DNA of 64,000 nucleotides, taken from the NCBI GenBank assembly GCA_902782305.1, contig CACZMV010000001.1, forward strand, positions 62,001-126,000, in the 5' to 3' direction. Below are positions 18,068 through 27,020 of this stretch, one piece after another (positions within the stretch are counted from its first letter, which is position 1; every line of letters starts with the position of its first letter). A model generated the notes under the pieces. That model worked only from the letters and a program-made list of their open reading frames with translations. It ran no database searches and was not told the origin of the DNA. Origin of the DNA: an uncultured Prevotellaceae bacterium (GTDB taxonomy: Bacteria > Bacteroidota > Bacteroidia > Bacteroidales > Bacteroidaceae). Both the position numbers and the translations under genes were made by a program.

Positions 18068-18155
18068 CAACGTTTTATTTCCGTAATGGACTTGATGATG
18101 TTGTTTTGTACCATAAGGTCAATTCATATTTTAGTAATACAACCAAAAACATGTT

Positions 18156-19097
18156 ATGATTCAGAAAATTAAAATTTTTGCATTGCTGGCTATGACTTCG
18201 ATGAGTTCTCTCCCAATGATGGGACAAGACTTGTTGGCACGTCAGGCACCTGTAGACCGCAAGATGAAAGCCGTAGATAGCGTAGCATTGCAAAGACTCA
18301 TAGATTTCGATAATTTTGAAAATCCCTCAGCCGATCTTTACGAAGATTGGGACAACATGCATGCTCACAGCCACGTGACTGAGTTGCCAGACTCGTTCCG
18401 TATATCGCTGAAGAATTTCTGCATGCCTACTGATAGTCGTGTGCTCACTTCAAACTTCGGTGCCCGTTGGGGACGCCAGCACAAGGGATTGGACATCAAG
18501 GTATATATTGGCGACACTATCCGTGCAGCCTTCACAGGTAAGGTACGTGTAGTCCGCTACGAGGGTCGCGGATATGGCAAGTATGTTGTGATTCGTCACG
18601 ACAATGGCTTGGAGACATACTATGCTCACCTGTCTAAACAGCTGGTGGTAGAAGACCAAGAGGTTCGCGCTGGCGATCCTATCGGACTGGGTGGTAATAC
18701 TGGTCGAAGCACTGGTTCGCACCTTCATTTCGAGACTCGTCTGTGTGGCGTAGCCCTCAACCCAGCTATTCTGTTCGACTTCCGCAATCAGGACGTTGTT
18801 GACGATTCTTATATGTTCCGCAAGTCCACTTATCAGCATGACTCATCACTTGCCAATCGCCTGCGTGGTGTTGGTGGCATGAGTTATGGTACTAACATTG
18901 ACGACGACATCGAATTGGCAATCGCAGCTCCTGAAGCATCTTACAAGCAGGAGAACCGTTTCCACAAGGTAAAGCGTGGCGAGACCCTCTTCTCTATCGC
19001 TCGTAAACGTGGCACTACGGTGGATGCCATCATGAAGATGAACCACTTGAAAAAGAATGCCAAGCTGAAGCCTGGCCAGATTTTGAAGTTCAACTAA
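18156..19097 (+). CDS. Secreted M23 peptidase with C-terminal LysM domain
   Basis: A 313-residue exported protein with a signal peptide (about residues 1-22, ending MMGQD). The M23/LytM domain spans about residues 95-215 and keeps the zinc ligands and catalytic motif HKGLD and HLHFE. A LysM peptidoglycan-binding module follows at the C-terminus (HKVKRGETLFSIARKRG...LKPGQILKF, about 268-313). It should cut peptide cross-links of peptidoglycan in the periplasm during growth or division. It is monocistronic and converges on another M23 gene. Confidence 0.92.
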   Translation: MIQKIKIFALLAMTSMSSLPMMGQDLLARQAPVDRKMKAVDSVALQRLIDFDNFENPSADLYEDWDNMHAHSHVTELPDSFRISLKNFCMPTDSRVLTSNFGARWGRQHKGLDIKVYIGDTIRAAFTGKVRVVRYEGRGYGKYVVIRHDNGLETYYAHLSKQLVVEDQEVRAGDPIGLGGNTGRSTGSHLHFETRLCGVALNPAILFDFRNQDVVDDSYMFRKSTYQHDSSLANRLRGVGGMSYGTNIDDDIELAIAAPEASYKQENRFHKVKRGETLFSIARKRGTTVDAIMKMNHLKKNAKLKPGQILKFN

Positions 19098-19115
19098 ACA
19101 ACTACGATATCAAGA

Positions 19116-19158
19116 AGAACGGAGATGCTCTTGCACCTCCGCTCTTTGTTTTTATTTC
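19116..19158 (+). terminator. Terminator between convergent M23 genes
   Basis: Short stem CGGAG (19120-19124) with CTCCG (19137-19141) followed on the plus strand by a T-rich run to 19158. It ends the rightward LysM/M23 transcript and overlaps the 3' end of the leftward gene. Confidence 0.6.
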
Positions 19159-20213
19159 TTCACCACATAACCATTCTTGGTTTTCTGGAATGCCTTCACG
19201 CGGATGGTATGTGCCTGATGGTCAAAGAAGCGAGAAGGGTCGTAGGCGCGACCATTAATGCGGGTTTCGAAATGTAAGTGCTCTGTAGTGGCACGACCTG
19301 TGCGACCTGTCAAGGCTATCACATCACCAGCTTTTACTCGGTCGCCCACCTTCACCAGATTCTTGGAGTTGTGACTATAATAGGTCTCCAAGCCATTGCC
19401 ATGCAGGATGCGCACCAAATTGCCATAACCTGCATACTTGGCGGAGAAAACCACCTCGCCATCGAAGGCGGCACGGATGTTGTCGTCTGGCTTGGTCTTC
19501 AAGTCTACACCAGAGTGACCTCGACCTCCACGACGTCCATAAGGACTGATAACCTTGGCTCCTGGCAATGGATAGCACCACCATTGGTCAGATGTAGACT
19601 CCTCCAAACGTGGACCTTTCAACACGCTGACATTCACCTTCCACGAAGATGTCTTCTCATACAGCAAAGTCTGTTTGCGCAAGCGATGGCTCTCCAAACT
19701 GACAATCGTTTCTGGATTGATGCGACTACCATTCACCATCACAGAGAATAGACAATAGGTACGCCCCTGGTTGGTGCCCACGATAGCAATGGTTTGTCCT
19801 GCCTTAACACGATCGCCCGACTTAACCAGATTTTCTGCATTATTTCCATAAACCGTTTCCAGTCCGTTGTCATGGCGCACCACAATGACATTACCAAAAG
19901 AAGGATTGTTCCTCGACAAGCGAACCGTACCAGAGAACATAGCCTTCACAGCATCGCCCTTCGTGGTCTCAATCTCCACCAGATAGTCCTTTGCCAACTG
20001 AGCCTTACCCACAGGCAATGGGAAGCAATAGTCTTTGTCACGCATTGCACCGAAGTCGACCGTAAAGGCCTCATACTGCTCAAAGAGCGTAGGGTCTTCC
20101 ACACTGATCTGCTGCTGTTCCAACGCAGTAAACTTAGTCTGGGCACATGACGATAAGGTCAGCATCAAAGCGGATAAAAGGGATTTATGTCGAAGTTTCA
20201 TCATAACAAACAT
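19152..20213 (-). CDS. Lipoprotein with tandem M23 domains, the first degenerate
   Basis: A 353-residue protein with a lipobox-like signal (LTLSSCAQ, Cys near residue 24). Two M23-like domains follow. The first (about 55-175) keeps the fold-like segments VVRHDNGLETVYG and GDRVKAGQTIAIVG but lacks the zinc His/Asp pair and the HLHFE motif. The second (about 205-335) is complete, with HSGVD and HLHFE. The start ATG directly abuts the stop of the yfiH gene; MMKLRHK three codons in is an alternative start. It is probably a peptidoglycan endopeptidase whose first domain acts as a scaffold or regulator; that role is inferred. Confidence 0.85.
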   Translation of the reverse strand: MFVMMKLRHKSLLSALMLTLSSCAQTKFTALEQQQISVEDPTLFEQYEAFTVDFGAMRDKDYCFPLPVGKAQLAKDYLVEIETTKGDAVKAMFSGTVRLSRNNPSFGNVIVVRHDNGLETVYGNNAENLVKSGDRVKAGQTIAIVGTNQGRTYCLFSVMVNGSRINPETIVSLESHRLRKQTLLYEKTSSWKVNVSVLKGPRLEESTSDQWWCYPLPGAKVISPYGRRGGRGHSGVDLKTKPDDNIRAAFDGEVVFSAKYAGYGNLVRILHGNGLETYYSHNSKNLVKVGDRVKAGDVIALTGRTGRATTEHLHFETRINGRAYDPSRFFDHQAHTIRVKAFQKTKNGYVVKK

Positions 20214-20969
20214 TTATTTAATTAGAATACCTGTATAGATACGGCCCGACTGGATGCCCAGTCTACGTGCCGAGAAATAGCGGTCGTACTGCTGATAAGT
20301 GCAAATATTCGTCATTTGGATATGATCAGCAGGGACACATGCCTCCATCAATTGCAGGCGATTGCACATGGGTAAGTCGATGTGCCATTTAGCCTCACGG
20401 CGACTAATGGGCTGCATGTCGAAGCCTGCAGAAAGAAACTGATCATAGACCTCATCGCCCACCTCGAAACTATCGAGCGAGATGCCTGGGCCGATGACCG
20501 CCTGCAAATCAGCAGGCGCTGTTCCATAAGCATGGCACATAGCTTCCACTGCCTTCTGGACAATACGCAGAACGGTACCTCGCCACCCTGCATGAACAGC
20601 ACTAACGGCACGATGAGTGGAATCATAGAGCAACACGGGAATACAATCAGCTGTAGAGACACCTATGCACAGCTGGGGAACATCAGTCATCACAGCATCC
20701 ACCCCTTCTATTACCCCTTGCTGGGGTCCGTCAATGCGACGCACCACACAATCGTGAACTTGATGGGGCATCACCAGGCGATTACTATCAATACCCAACA
20801 AACCACAGAGAGCAACCTTGTTGGCAGCAATATGCACCTCGTCATCACCACAATAGCCATTGATGTTAAATGCAGCATAGTTTCCTGTGCTGCATCCTCC
20901 CTGGCGTGTCGTACTGAAAGCCGTCACACCAGTACCCATATTATAATATGTAAGCTGTGGGCTAATCAT
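20214..20969 (-). CDS. YfiH/LACC1-family multicopper-like purine nucleoside phosphorylase
   Basis: A 251-residue protein of the DUF152/YfiH family, once called polyphenol oxidase or laccase-domain protein. Members have purine nucleoside phosphorylase and adenosine deaminase activity, and YfiH has also been tied to peptidoglycan editing. The zinc-site motifs are visible: PHQVHD (His near residue 73), [12 protein letters not shown] (Cys near 112) and HAGWRGT (His near 130). It overlaps the end of obgE by 8 bp and runs into the tandem M23 lipoprotein gene, all leftward. Confidence 0.9.
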   Translation of the reverse strand: MISPQLTYYNMGTGVTAFSTTRQGGCSTGNYAAFNINGYCGDDEVHIAANKVALCGLLGIDSNRLVMPHQVHDCVVRRIDGPQQGVIEGVDAVMTDVPQLCIGVSTADCIPVLLYDSTHRAVSAVHAGWRGTVLRIVQKAVEAMCHAYGTAPADLQAVIGPGISLDSFEVGDEVYDQFLSAGFDMQPISRREAKWHIDLPMCNRLQLMEACVPADHIQMTNICTYQQYDRYFSARRLGIQSGRIYTGILIK

Positions 20970-22128
20970 CTTCTTCCTCTAGATATTCCAGGTCGTCAAG
21001 ATCATCTATATCGTCTACATCTACATATTCTATGTCTTCGTCCTCACCCTCTTCTGCCATTTCCTCAGCAAAGCGGGTCATATCCTTGTCTCGATGAACC
21101 AATGTGTCTTCAGCCATCACAGCAGCAAGTTTGTTGCTTTCAGCATTCAGTTCACGCCATAGCACATCCTTCAGTTCATCCAATCCCTTATTGGCAACAG
21201 CAGAGATAAACACGCAAGGCAGGTCATCGGGCAACGTCTCACGCAACATCTCTATCAATTCATCGTCCAGCAAGTCGCACTTGGTGATAGCCAAGACACG
21301 ATGTTTGTCTAACATGTCCGGATTAAACTGACGCAGTTCGTTCAGCAAAATTTCATACTCCCGCTTGATGTCAGCCGTATCACCAGGAACCATAAACAGC
21401 AACAGCGAGTTGCGCTCGATGTGGCGCAGGAAACGAAGTCCAAGACCTTTTCCCTCTGAGGCACCCTCAATGATACCAGGGATGTCAGCCATCACAAACG
21501 ACTTGTTATCACGATAGCCCACAATGCCCAGCGAGGGTTCCATCGTGGTGAAAGGATAATTGGCTATCTTGGGACGAGCATTGGAGAGTGAAGAGAGCAG
21601 AGTCGACTTTCCCGCATTAGGAAAACCTACCAAACCCACGTCAGCCAACAACTTCAGCTCAAGAATGATGGTCATTTCCTGCATCGGCTCTCCAGGCTGT
21701 GCATAGCGAGGAGCCTGATTGGTAGCTGATCGGAACTGGAAATTACCCAGTCCACCACGACCACCTTTCAGTAATACGATCTCCTGTCCGTCGTAAGTGA
21801 CGTCACAGACATATTTTCCTGTCTCAGCATCGTAGACCACCGTTCCACAGGGCACGTCAATATATACATCCTTGCCATCGGTACCATGACATTTGTCCTT
21901 GCCACCGTTGCCACCATGCTCTGCAAAGATATGACGCTCGTATTTCAAGTGCAACAACGTCCAGTAGTTATGGTTGCCACGCAGAATAATGCTACCACCC
22001 TTGCCACCATCGCCACCATCAGGTCCTCCGTTGGGGTTGTACTTCACATGACGAAGGTGCATGGACCCACGACCACCCTTGCCTGAACGGCACATGATTT
22101 TTACATAGTCTACGAAGTTGCTATCCAT
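20962..22128 (-). CDS. obgE: Obg-family GTPase
   Basis: A 388-residue GTPase that binds the 50S subunit and monitors ribosome assembly and stress. The glycine-rich Obg fold occupies about residues 3-160 ([22 protein letters not shown]). G1 is [11 protein letters not shown] near 168, G3 DIPGIIEG near 215 and G4 TKCD near 283. The last 60 residues are extremely acidic (Asp/Glu runs from about 350), a known variable tail. It is followed by yfiH with an 8-bp overlap and preceded by adk across a CTAG-repeat spacer. Confidence 0.95.
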   Translation of the reverse strand: MDSNFVDYVKIMCRSGKGGRGSMHLRHVKYNPNGGPDGGDGGKGGSIILRGNHNYWTLLHLKYERHIFAEHGGNGGKDKCHGTDGKDVYIDVPCGTVVYDAETGKYVCDVTYDGQEIVLLKGGRGGLGNFQFRSATNQAPRYAQPGEPMQEMTIILELKLLADVGLVGFPNAGKSTLLSSLSNARPKIANYPFTTMEPSLGIVGYRDNKSFVMADIPGIIEGASEGKGLGLRFLRHIERNSLLLFMVPGDTADIKREYEILLNELRQFNPDMLDKHRVLAITKCDLLDDELIEMLRETLPDDLPCVFISAVANKGLDELKDVLWRELNAESNKLAAVMAEDTLVHRDKDMTRFAEEMAEEGEDEDIEYVDVDDIDDLDDLEYLEEEDD

Positions 22129-22131
22129 AAG

Positions 22132-22173
22132 CTAGTTTTACTAGTCTTACCAGTTTGTACTAGTTTTGACTAG
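22132..22173. repeat. Phased CTAG array between adk and obgE
   Basis: CTAG occurs at 22132, 22141, 22160 and 22170, with a degenerate copy (CCAG) at 22150, giving 9-10 bp phasing. The last copy contains the adk stop codon. Confidence 0.7.
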
Positions 22174-22742
22174 AGATTATCAATTACATTCTTAATATCA
22201 GCGAAGATGCGCTCCAGCGTACCACTACCGTTGATATGATGGTGCAGACCTTCCTTCTTATACCATTCGATGAGCGGTTGGGTCTGTGAGTGATAAACCA
22301 CCAAACGTTTCTTGATGGTCTCTTCATTATCATCAGCACGTCCACTGTCCTTTCCACGCTTAATGAGTCGATCCATCAGTTCATCCTCTGGCACATCCAG
22401 CTCAATCATGGCAGCCACTTTGTCGCCACGCTCGTCAAGCATCTTCTTCAATGCCTCAGCCTGTGGGATAGTGCGGGGGAATCCATCGAAGATGACGCCC
22501 TTATGGCCACGTCCGAACTCATCATAGACCTTAGCAAGAATGCTAATCATCAGATCGTCGGGAATTAAGTTTCCACCATCGATGTAACTTGCAGCCAGTT
22601 TACCTAACTCTGTACCTTTTTTGATTTCATTACGAAGCACATCGCCTGTAGAGATATGTCCCAGACCATAATACTCAATCATCAAGTCACTTTGTGTTCC
22701 CTTTCCTGAGCCGGGAGCACCAAAAATTACAATATTCTTCAT
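22170..22742 (-). CDS. adk: Adenylate kinase
   Basis: From the start at 22742 the product is 190 residues (MKNIVIFGAPGSGKGTQ...), the usual short form without LID zinc domain. P-loop GAPGSGKGT is at residues 8-16, the AMP-binding segment STGDVLRNE near 33, VIFDGFPRT near 81 and the short LID RGKDSGRADDNEETI. It interconverts ATP+AMP and 2 ADP. The frame stays open upstream to an ATG at 22871 that overlaps the hpt stop (ATGA); that would add 43 residues with no counterpart in the family, so 22742 is preferred. Confidence 0.93.
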   Translation of the reverse strand: MKNIVIFGAPGSGKGTQSDLMIEYYGLGHISTGDVLRNEIKKGTELGKLAASYIDGGNLIPDDLMISILAKVYDEFGRGHKGVIFDGFPRTIPQAEALKKMLDERGDKVAAMIELDVPEDELMDRLIKRGKDSGRADDNEETIKKRLVVYHSQTQPLIEWYKKEGLHHHINGSGTLERIFADIKNVIDNL

Positions 22743-22867
22743 CCTGATTTTTACCTTTACGGTGTCTTGTTTAATTTGTGTCTCCTTACCTTTATACCAC
22801 AGGTCTGTCATGAGGTCGCTTTTACGCTCCTCAATATCACTGGGCAGGTGGGGTAATTTGATTTGTC

Positions 22868-23407
22868 TCATTCTTCTACTAATGTATAGATTTCCTTTAG
22901 TCCTCGTCCAGCCTGATCGTAGTCCAAGCCGTAACCCACAATAAAGTCGTTAGGGATTGAGAAAGCAGCATACTCTATATCCAGCGGTTCCTCCAGTTTG
23001 TCGGGTTTGACAAACAACGTACAGATACGAACCGAGGCAAGATTACGAGTACCCAGCGATTCTACCATTTGTTTCATAGTTCGCCCTGTGTCCACAACAT
23101 CTTCCACAATAATGACATCACGTCCAGCCAGCGATTCGTTGATACCCAGCACTTCCTTTATCTTTCCCGTCGAGGTAACACCCTGATATGAGGCAAGCTT
23201 TACAAACGAAATTTCACTGGGGATAGTAATCTCTCGATACAGGTCGGCAGCAAAAACAAACGCGCCATTCAGCACGACCAGAAACAAGGGATTCTTGCCT
23301 TCATAATCGTGATTAATCCGTTGTGCCAACTCCTTCACACGCTGTTTAATCTCAGCCTCGGGAATAGACGTTTTAAACGTCTTATCCTTGATTTTCACTA
23401 TACCCAT
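22868..23407 (-). CDS. hpt: Hypoxanthine(-guanine) phosphoribosyltransferase
   Basis: A 179-residue type I phosphoribosyltransferase of purine salvage. The PRPP-binding loop VIIVEDVVDTGRTM lies at about residues 94-107 and the substrate-side PNDFIVGYGLDYD near residue 151. Length and motifs match bacterial Hpt. It is the first gene of a leftward group hpt-adk-obgE-yfiH-M23. Confidence 0.94.
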   Translation of the reverse strand: MGIVKIKDKTFKTSIPEAEIKQRVKELAQRINHDYEGKNPLFLVVLNGAFVFAADLYREITIPSEISFVKLASYQGVTSTGKIKEVLGINESLAGRDVIIVEDVVDTGRTMKQMVESLGTRNLASVRICTLFVKPDKLEEPLDIEYAAFSIPNDFIVGYGLDYDQAGRGLKEIYTLVEE

Positions 23408-23483
23408 GAGCGTAAAAATTTAAATTTGCCACAAAATTACTAAATTTTCGGCAAAGAATAGGTATGAATTAGCATATTTTTCG

Positions 23484-23491
23484 TATTTTTG
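23484..23491 (+). promoter_or_regulatory. Candidate -7 element of nnrDE
   Basis: TATTTTTG ends only 8 bp before the ATG at 23500, so the transcript would be leaderless or nearly so. No -33 TTTG is visible. Confidence 0.45.
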
Positions 23492-23499
23492 CACTCATC

Positions 23500-25014
23500 A
23501 TGAAGATATTCACTAGTAATCAGATACACGAATTAGATAAATATACCATCGAACATGAGCCCATTTCAAGCCTTGATTTGATGGAACGAGCAGCCAAAGT
23601 CCTGACCCATGCCATGATGGGCGTATGGTCTGTCTCCACACCTGTTGTGGTCTTTGCCGGACCAGGAAACAATGGTGGCGACGCTTTAGCTGTTGCCCGT
23701 ATGTTGGCAGAACAGGGCTACCGCGTTTCAGCCTATTTATTCAATATCAGCGGACATCTTTCACCCGATTGTGCTACCAACAAAAAGAGGCTGAAGGAAT
23801 GCAAGCGCATCCATGAGTTTATTGAGGTAACCCAAGAATTCGACCCACCCGTATTGGAGAAAGACATGCTGGTTATTGATGGTCTTTTCGGCTCTGGCAT
23901 CAACAAGCCCCTTGCCGGAGGCTTTGCCTCGTTGGTGAAATACGTCAATGCGTCACCCTCTCAGGTGGCAAGTATTGATGTACCGTCGGGTCTTATGACG
24001 GAAGACAATACTTATAATGTACGCGCCAACACCATCCGTGCCACCAGAACCTTCACGCTGCAACAGCCTAAGTTGTCTTTCCTTTTCGCAGAGAATCAGT
24101 ATTTCATCGGTCAGTTGCATGTACTCGACATCCGACTGAGCCAAGAGGGCATCAACAAGATTGATGCGCAATATACCATCACAGAAGAGGATGATATCAG
24201 AGAACGACTCCTCAAGCGCAGTCCTTTTGCCCACAAGGGATTAATGGGCAATGCGCTGTTGATAGCTGGTAGTTTCTGTATGGCAGGCGCTGCCATCTTG
24301 GCTACCAAAGCCTGTCTGCGTGCTGGTGCTGGCAAAGTGACCATCAATTCTCCTAAGCGTAACATCCCTATTCTGCAGACGGCAGTACCTGAGGCTGTTG
24401 TACAAATGGGTTCTGAAGAAACCATCTTCGCTGAAGCTGTTGAGACGGAAGACTTTCAGGCTCTTGGCATCGGTCCAGGACTTGGACAGAGTGAGCAGAC
24501 AGCCATTGCCCTGATTTCGCAATTGAGAAGAACTCAGTGTCCTATTGTTGCCGATGCCGATGCACTCAACATTCTGGGTAATCATCGTGCATGGATGCAG
24601 CAATTGCCCAAGGGCATCATCCTGACTCCCCACCCCAAGGAACTCGACCGCATGGAAGGACATTCAGCCGATAGCTATGAGCGATTGACCAAGGCGCGTA
24701 ATCTGGCTGAGCGGATTAAAGGCTATGTGATTGTGAAAGGACGATATACAGCCATTTGTATGTCCGACGGACATATCCTGTTCAATCCAACAGGAAATGC
24801 AGGAATGGCAACTGCTGGTAGTGGCGATGTGCTTACGGGCATCATTACAGGACTCTTGGCACGTGGTTATAAGCAACAAGATGCTTGTATCGTTGGTGTT
24901 TACCTGCATGGTTTGGCAGGCGATTTAGCTGCCAACGATTTAGGCGAAGAGAGCTTGACAGCCAGCGATATCATCCAATATCTTCCCAAGGCTTTCAAAC
25001 AATTAAGCGAATAG
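23500..25014 (+). CDS. nnr: Bifunctional NAD(P)H-hydrate epimerase/dehydratase
   Basis: A 504-residue fusion that repairs damaged NAD(P)H hydrates. The N-terminal epimerase (YjeF_N, about 1-215) has FAGPGNNGGDALAVAR near residue 51. The C-terminal ADP-dependent dehydratase of the ribokinase-like fold (about 225-500) contains GIGPGLGQ near residue 325, LTPHPKELDRM near 370 and the anion-hole/catalytic GNAGMATAGSGDVLTG near 430. The two-domain arrangement is common in bacteria. The gene is monocistronic and ends at a bidirectional terminator shared with fba. Confidence 0.94.
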   Translation: MKIFTSNQIHELDKYTIEHEPISSLDLMERAAKVLTHAMMGVWSVSTPVVVFAGPGNNGGDALAVARMLAEQGYRVSAYLFNISGHLSPDCATNKKRLKECKRIHEFIEVTQEFDPPVLEKDMLVIDGLFGSGINKPLAGGFASLVKYVNASPSQVASIDVPSGLMTEDNTYNVRANTIRATRTFTLQQPKLSFLFAENQYFIGQLHVLDIRLSQEGINKIDAQYTITEEDDIRERLLKRSPFAHKGLMGNALLIAGSFCMAGAAILATKACLRAGAGKVTINSPKRNIPILQTAVPEAVVQMGSEETIFAEAVETEDFQALGIGPGLGQSEQTAIALISQLRRTQCPIVADADALNILGNHRAWMQQLPKGIILTPHPKELDRMEGHSADSYERLTKARNLAERIKGYVIVKGRYTAICMSDGHILFNPTGNAGMATAGSGDVLTGIITGLLARGYKQQDACIVGVYLHGLAGDLAANDLGEESLTASDIIQYLPKAFKQLSE

Positions 25015-25016
25015 AC

Positions 25017-25057
25017 AAAACAAAAATAGGCTCCTCAAAAAGGAGCCCATTTTTGTT
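25017..25057. terminator. Bidirectional terminator between nnr and fba
   Basis: GGCTCC (25029-25034) pairs with GGAGCC (25042-25047), extended by an A-rich left arm and T-rich right arm (one mismatch). It gives a stem plus T tract in both directions for the two convergent genes. Confidence 0.85.
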
Positions 25058-25070
25058 TATGACAATTGGC

Positions 25071-26072
25071 TTATCCGAGCTTTCCGTCAGAACCGAGCAC
25101 ATTCACAATCTTGTGGATGTACATCTTCTTCATGTTCTCACGAGCGGGCTTCAGGTACTGGCGAGGATCGAAGTGATCGGGATGCTCAGCGAGGTGCTGA
25201 CGAATAGCAGCGGTCATTGCCAGACGAGAGTCTGAGTCGATGTTAATCTTGCAGACAGCGCTCTTGGCAGCCTCACGGAGCTGCTCCTCGGGAATACCAA
25301 CGGCGTCGGGCAGGTTGCCACCGAACTTGTTGATGGTGTCGACCTCGTCCTGAGGTACTGAAGAAGAGCCGTGGAGCACGATGGGGAATCCGGGGAGCTT
25401 CTTCTCAATCTCATGCAGCACGTCGAATGCCAAGGGAGGAGGAACCAGACGGCCGGTCTTCGGGTCGCGGGTGCACTGCTCGGGCTTGAACTTGTAAGCA
25501 CCGTGAGAAGTTCCGATAGAGATAGCCAGTGAGTCGCAGCCGGTACGGGTAGCGAAGTCGATGACCTCCTCGGGCTTGGTGTAGTGAGACTCCTCAGCCT
25601 GCACCTCGTCCTCTACGCCAGCCAGCACACCCAGCTCAGCCTCAACGGTCACGTCGTACTGGTGAGCATACTCAACAACCTTCTTGGTCAGGGCGATGTT
25701 GTCCTCATAAGGCAGTGAAGAACCGTCAATCATTACGCTTGAGAAGCCCATGTCAATACAGTCCTTGCAAAGCTCGAAGCTATCACCGTGGTCCAGGTGC
25801 AGCACAATCTCGGGATGAGCGCAACCCAACTCCTTAGCATAAGCTACAGCGCCCTCAGCCATGTAACGCAGAATGGTAGCGTTGGCATAGTTACGAGCAC
25901 CCTTAGACACCTGCATGATGACAGGTGACTTTGTCTCAACGGCAGCCTGAACGATAGCCTGCATCTGCTCCATTGTGTTGAAATTGAATGCGGGGATAGC
26001 ATAGCCACCTGCTACGGCCTTCTTGAACATCTCGCGAGTGTTGACGAGACCTAAATCCTTGTAATTTACCAT
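25071..26072 (-). CDS. fba: Fructose-bisphosphate aldolase, class II
   Basis: A 333-residue zinc-dependent aldolase of glycolysis. It has HLDHGDSFELC near residue 107, the EAELGVLAGVEDE stretch near 145, SIGTSHGAYKF near 190 with a zinc-ligand His, LHGSSSVP near 240 and KINIDSDSR near 283. Codon choice is visibly biased to C/G-ending codons compared with its neighbours, as expected for a very highly expressed gene. It is transcribed alone with its own -7 element. Confidence 0.95.
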   Translation of the reverse strand: MVNYKDLGLVNTREMFKKAVAGGYAIPAFNFNTMEQMQAIVQAAVETKSPVIMQVSKGARNYANATILRYMAEGAVAYAKELGCAHPEIVLHLDHGDSFELCKDCIDMGFSSVMIDGSSLPYEDNIALTKKVVEYAHQYDVTVEAELGVLAGVEDEVQAEESHYTKPEEVIDFATRTGCDSLAISIGTSHGAYKFKPEQCTRDPKTGRLVPPPLAFDVLHEIEKKLPGFPIVLHGSSSVPQDEVDTINKFGGNLPDAVGIPEEQLREAAKSAVCKINIDSDSRLAMTAAIRQHLAEHPDHFDPRQYLKPARENMKKMYIHKIVNVLGSDGKLG

Positions 26073-26115
26073 AATTGTTTCTTTTTTATTTGTTAGTTAA
26101 AAATCTATCTGACTG

Positions 26116-26123
26116 CAAAGATA
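26116..26123 (-). promoter_or_regulatory. Candidate -7 element of fba
   Basis: TATCTTTG on the minus strand, about 44 bp upstream of the fba start. A -33 TTTG at 19-21 bp is not seen. Confidence 0.5.
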
Positions 26124-26152
26124 GCGATTTCTTTTCAAAAACCGAAAATAAT

Positions 26153-26219
26153 CTTGCACGGATTGCGCAGTTTTTTACGGATTTTAAACTTTTCCGTATC
26201 ACTGTGTAACCCGTGCAAG
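26153..26219. repeat. 67-bp imperfect dyad between aqpZ and fba
   Basis: Outer arms CTTGCACGG and CCGTGCAAG are perfect, followed inward by CAGT/ACTG and TACGGA/TCCGTA pairings around an 11-bp centre. It lies after the aqpZ stop and upstream of the fba promoter. It may be the aqpZ terminator, an operator or a small palindromic repeat. Confidence 0.7.
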
Positions 26220-26247
26220 GGAAAATGCAAACTAAACGTTGCAAATA

Positions 26248-26925
26248 TTACTTCTCGTTAGGTTCAATTACCTTCCAGATGCAAGCAGCCAAAGCACCAC
26301 CTACGAAGGGACCTACGATGAAGATCCAGAGGTTAGCCAGAGCAGTGCCACCCTGGAAAATGGCTGGAGCCAGCGAACGAGCAGGATTTACAGAGGTTCC
26401 TGTATAGCGGATACATACCAAGTGAACCAGAACGAGGCTCAGACCGATAGCCAGACCTGCAAAGTTGTTGGTAGCACCATTAGTCTTGGCTGTTGCGCCC
26501 AGAACAACGAGTACGAATACGCAGGTGAAGATAATCTCAGCGAGCAAGCCACCCAGCATAGAAACATTAACTTGCAAGTCATTAGCACCTGTACCTTCCA
26601 AACCAGGAACATTAGCCGTCAGAATGTAAAGCAGAGCACTTCCGATGAAAGCACCAATGCATTGGAACACGATATACATAATACCCTCCTTGGCATCCAT
26701 GCGTCCAGCAATGATGCAGCCCAACGTAATGGCAGGATTGATGTGGCAACCAGAGATGCCACCAATGGTATAAGCCATTGCTACCACAGCCAAACCAAAG
26801 GCAAAAGCTGTTCCAACTACTGCGGGAATGTTGTTTACAGGATCACAACCCAGGCTAACGGCAACGCCACAGCCCATCAGCACGAGCACCATCGTGCCCA
26901 CCATTTCAGCTAAATACTTTTTCAT
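26248..26925 (-). CDS. aqpZ: Aquaporin Z-type water channel
   Basis: A 225-residue MIP-family protein with six transmembrane helices and the two half-helix motifs: INPA(ITLG) near residue 62 and VNPAR(SLAPA) near residue 178. The Arg after the second NPA and the small-residue-rich TGTSVNPARS are typical of water-selective AqpZ rather than glycerol facilitators, which have a longer second loop and NPARD. It sits in the inner membrane. It is monocistronic and leftward. Confidence 0.93.
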   Translation of the reverse strand: MKKYLAEMVGTMVLVLMGCGVAVSLGCDPVNNIPAVVGTAFAFGLAVVAMAYTIGGISGCHINPAITLGCIIAGRMDAKEGIMYIVFQCIGAFIGSALLYILTANVPGLEGTGANDLQVNVSMLGGLLAEIIFTCVFVLVVLGATAKTNGATNNFAGLAIGLSLVLVHLVCIRYTGTSVNPARSLAPAIFQGGTALANLWIFIVGPFVGGALAACIWKVIEPNEK

Positions 26926-27020
26926 AACGCTTTGTTGTTTATTTGATTAAAGATGTTATACAATATGAATGCAAAATTATACAATTTATTTCAAACTTCC
27001 AAGCAAAATCACAAAAAACA

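Noticed and set aside
20382-21209. A 275-codon rightward frame
   Set aside because: It lies antisense to yfiH and obgE, whose motifs are unmistakable; composition is that of a shadow frame.
26239-26913. A 224-codon rightward frame
   Set aside because: Exact shadow of aqpZ on the other strand; rich in N, T and Q as expected from reversed membrane codons.
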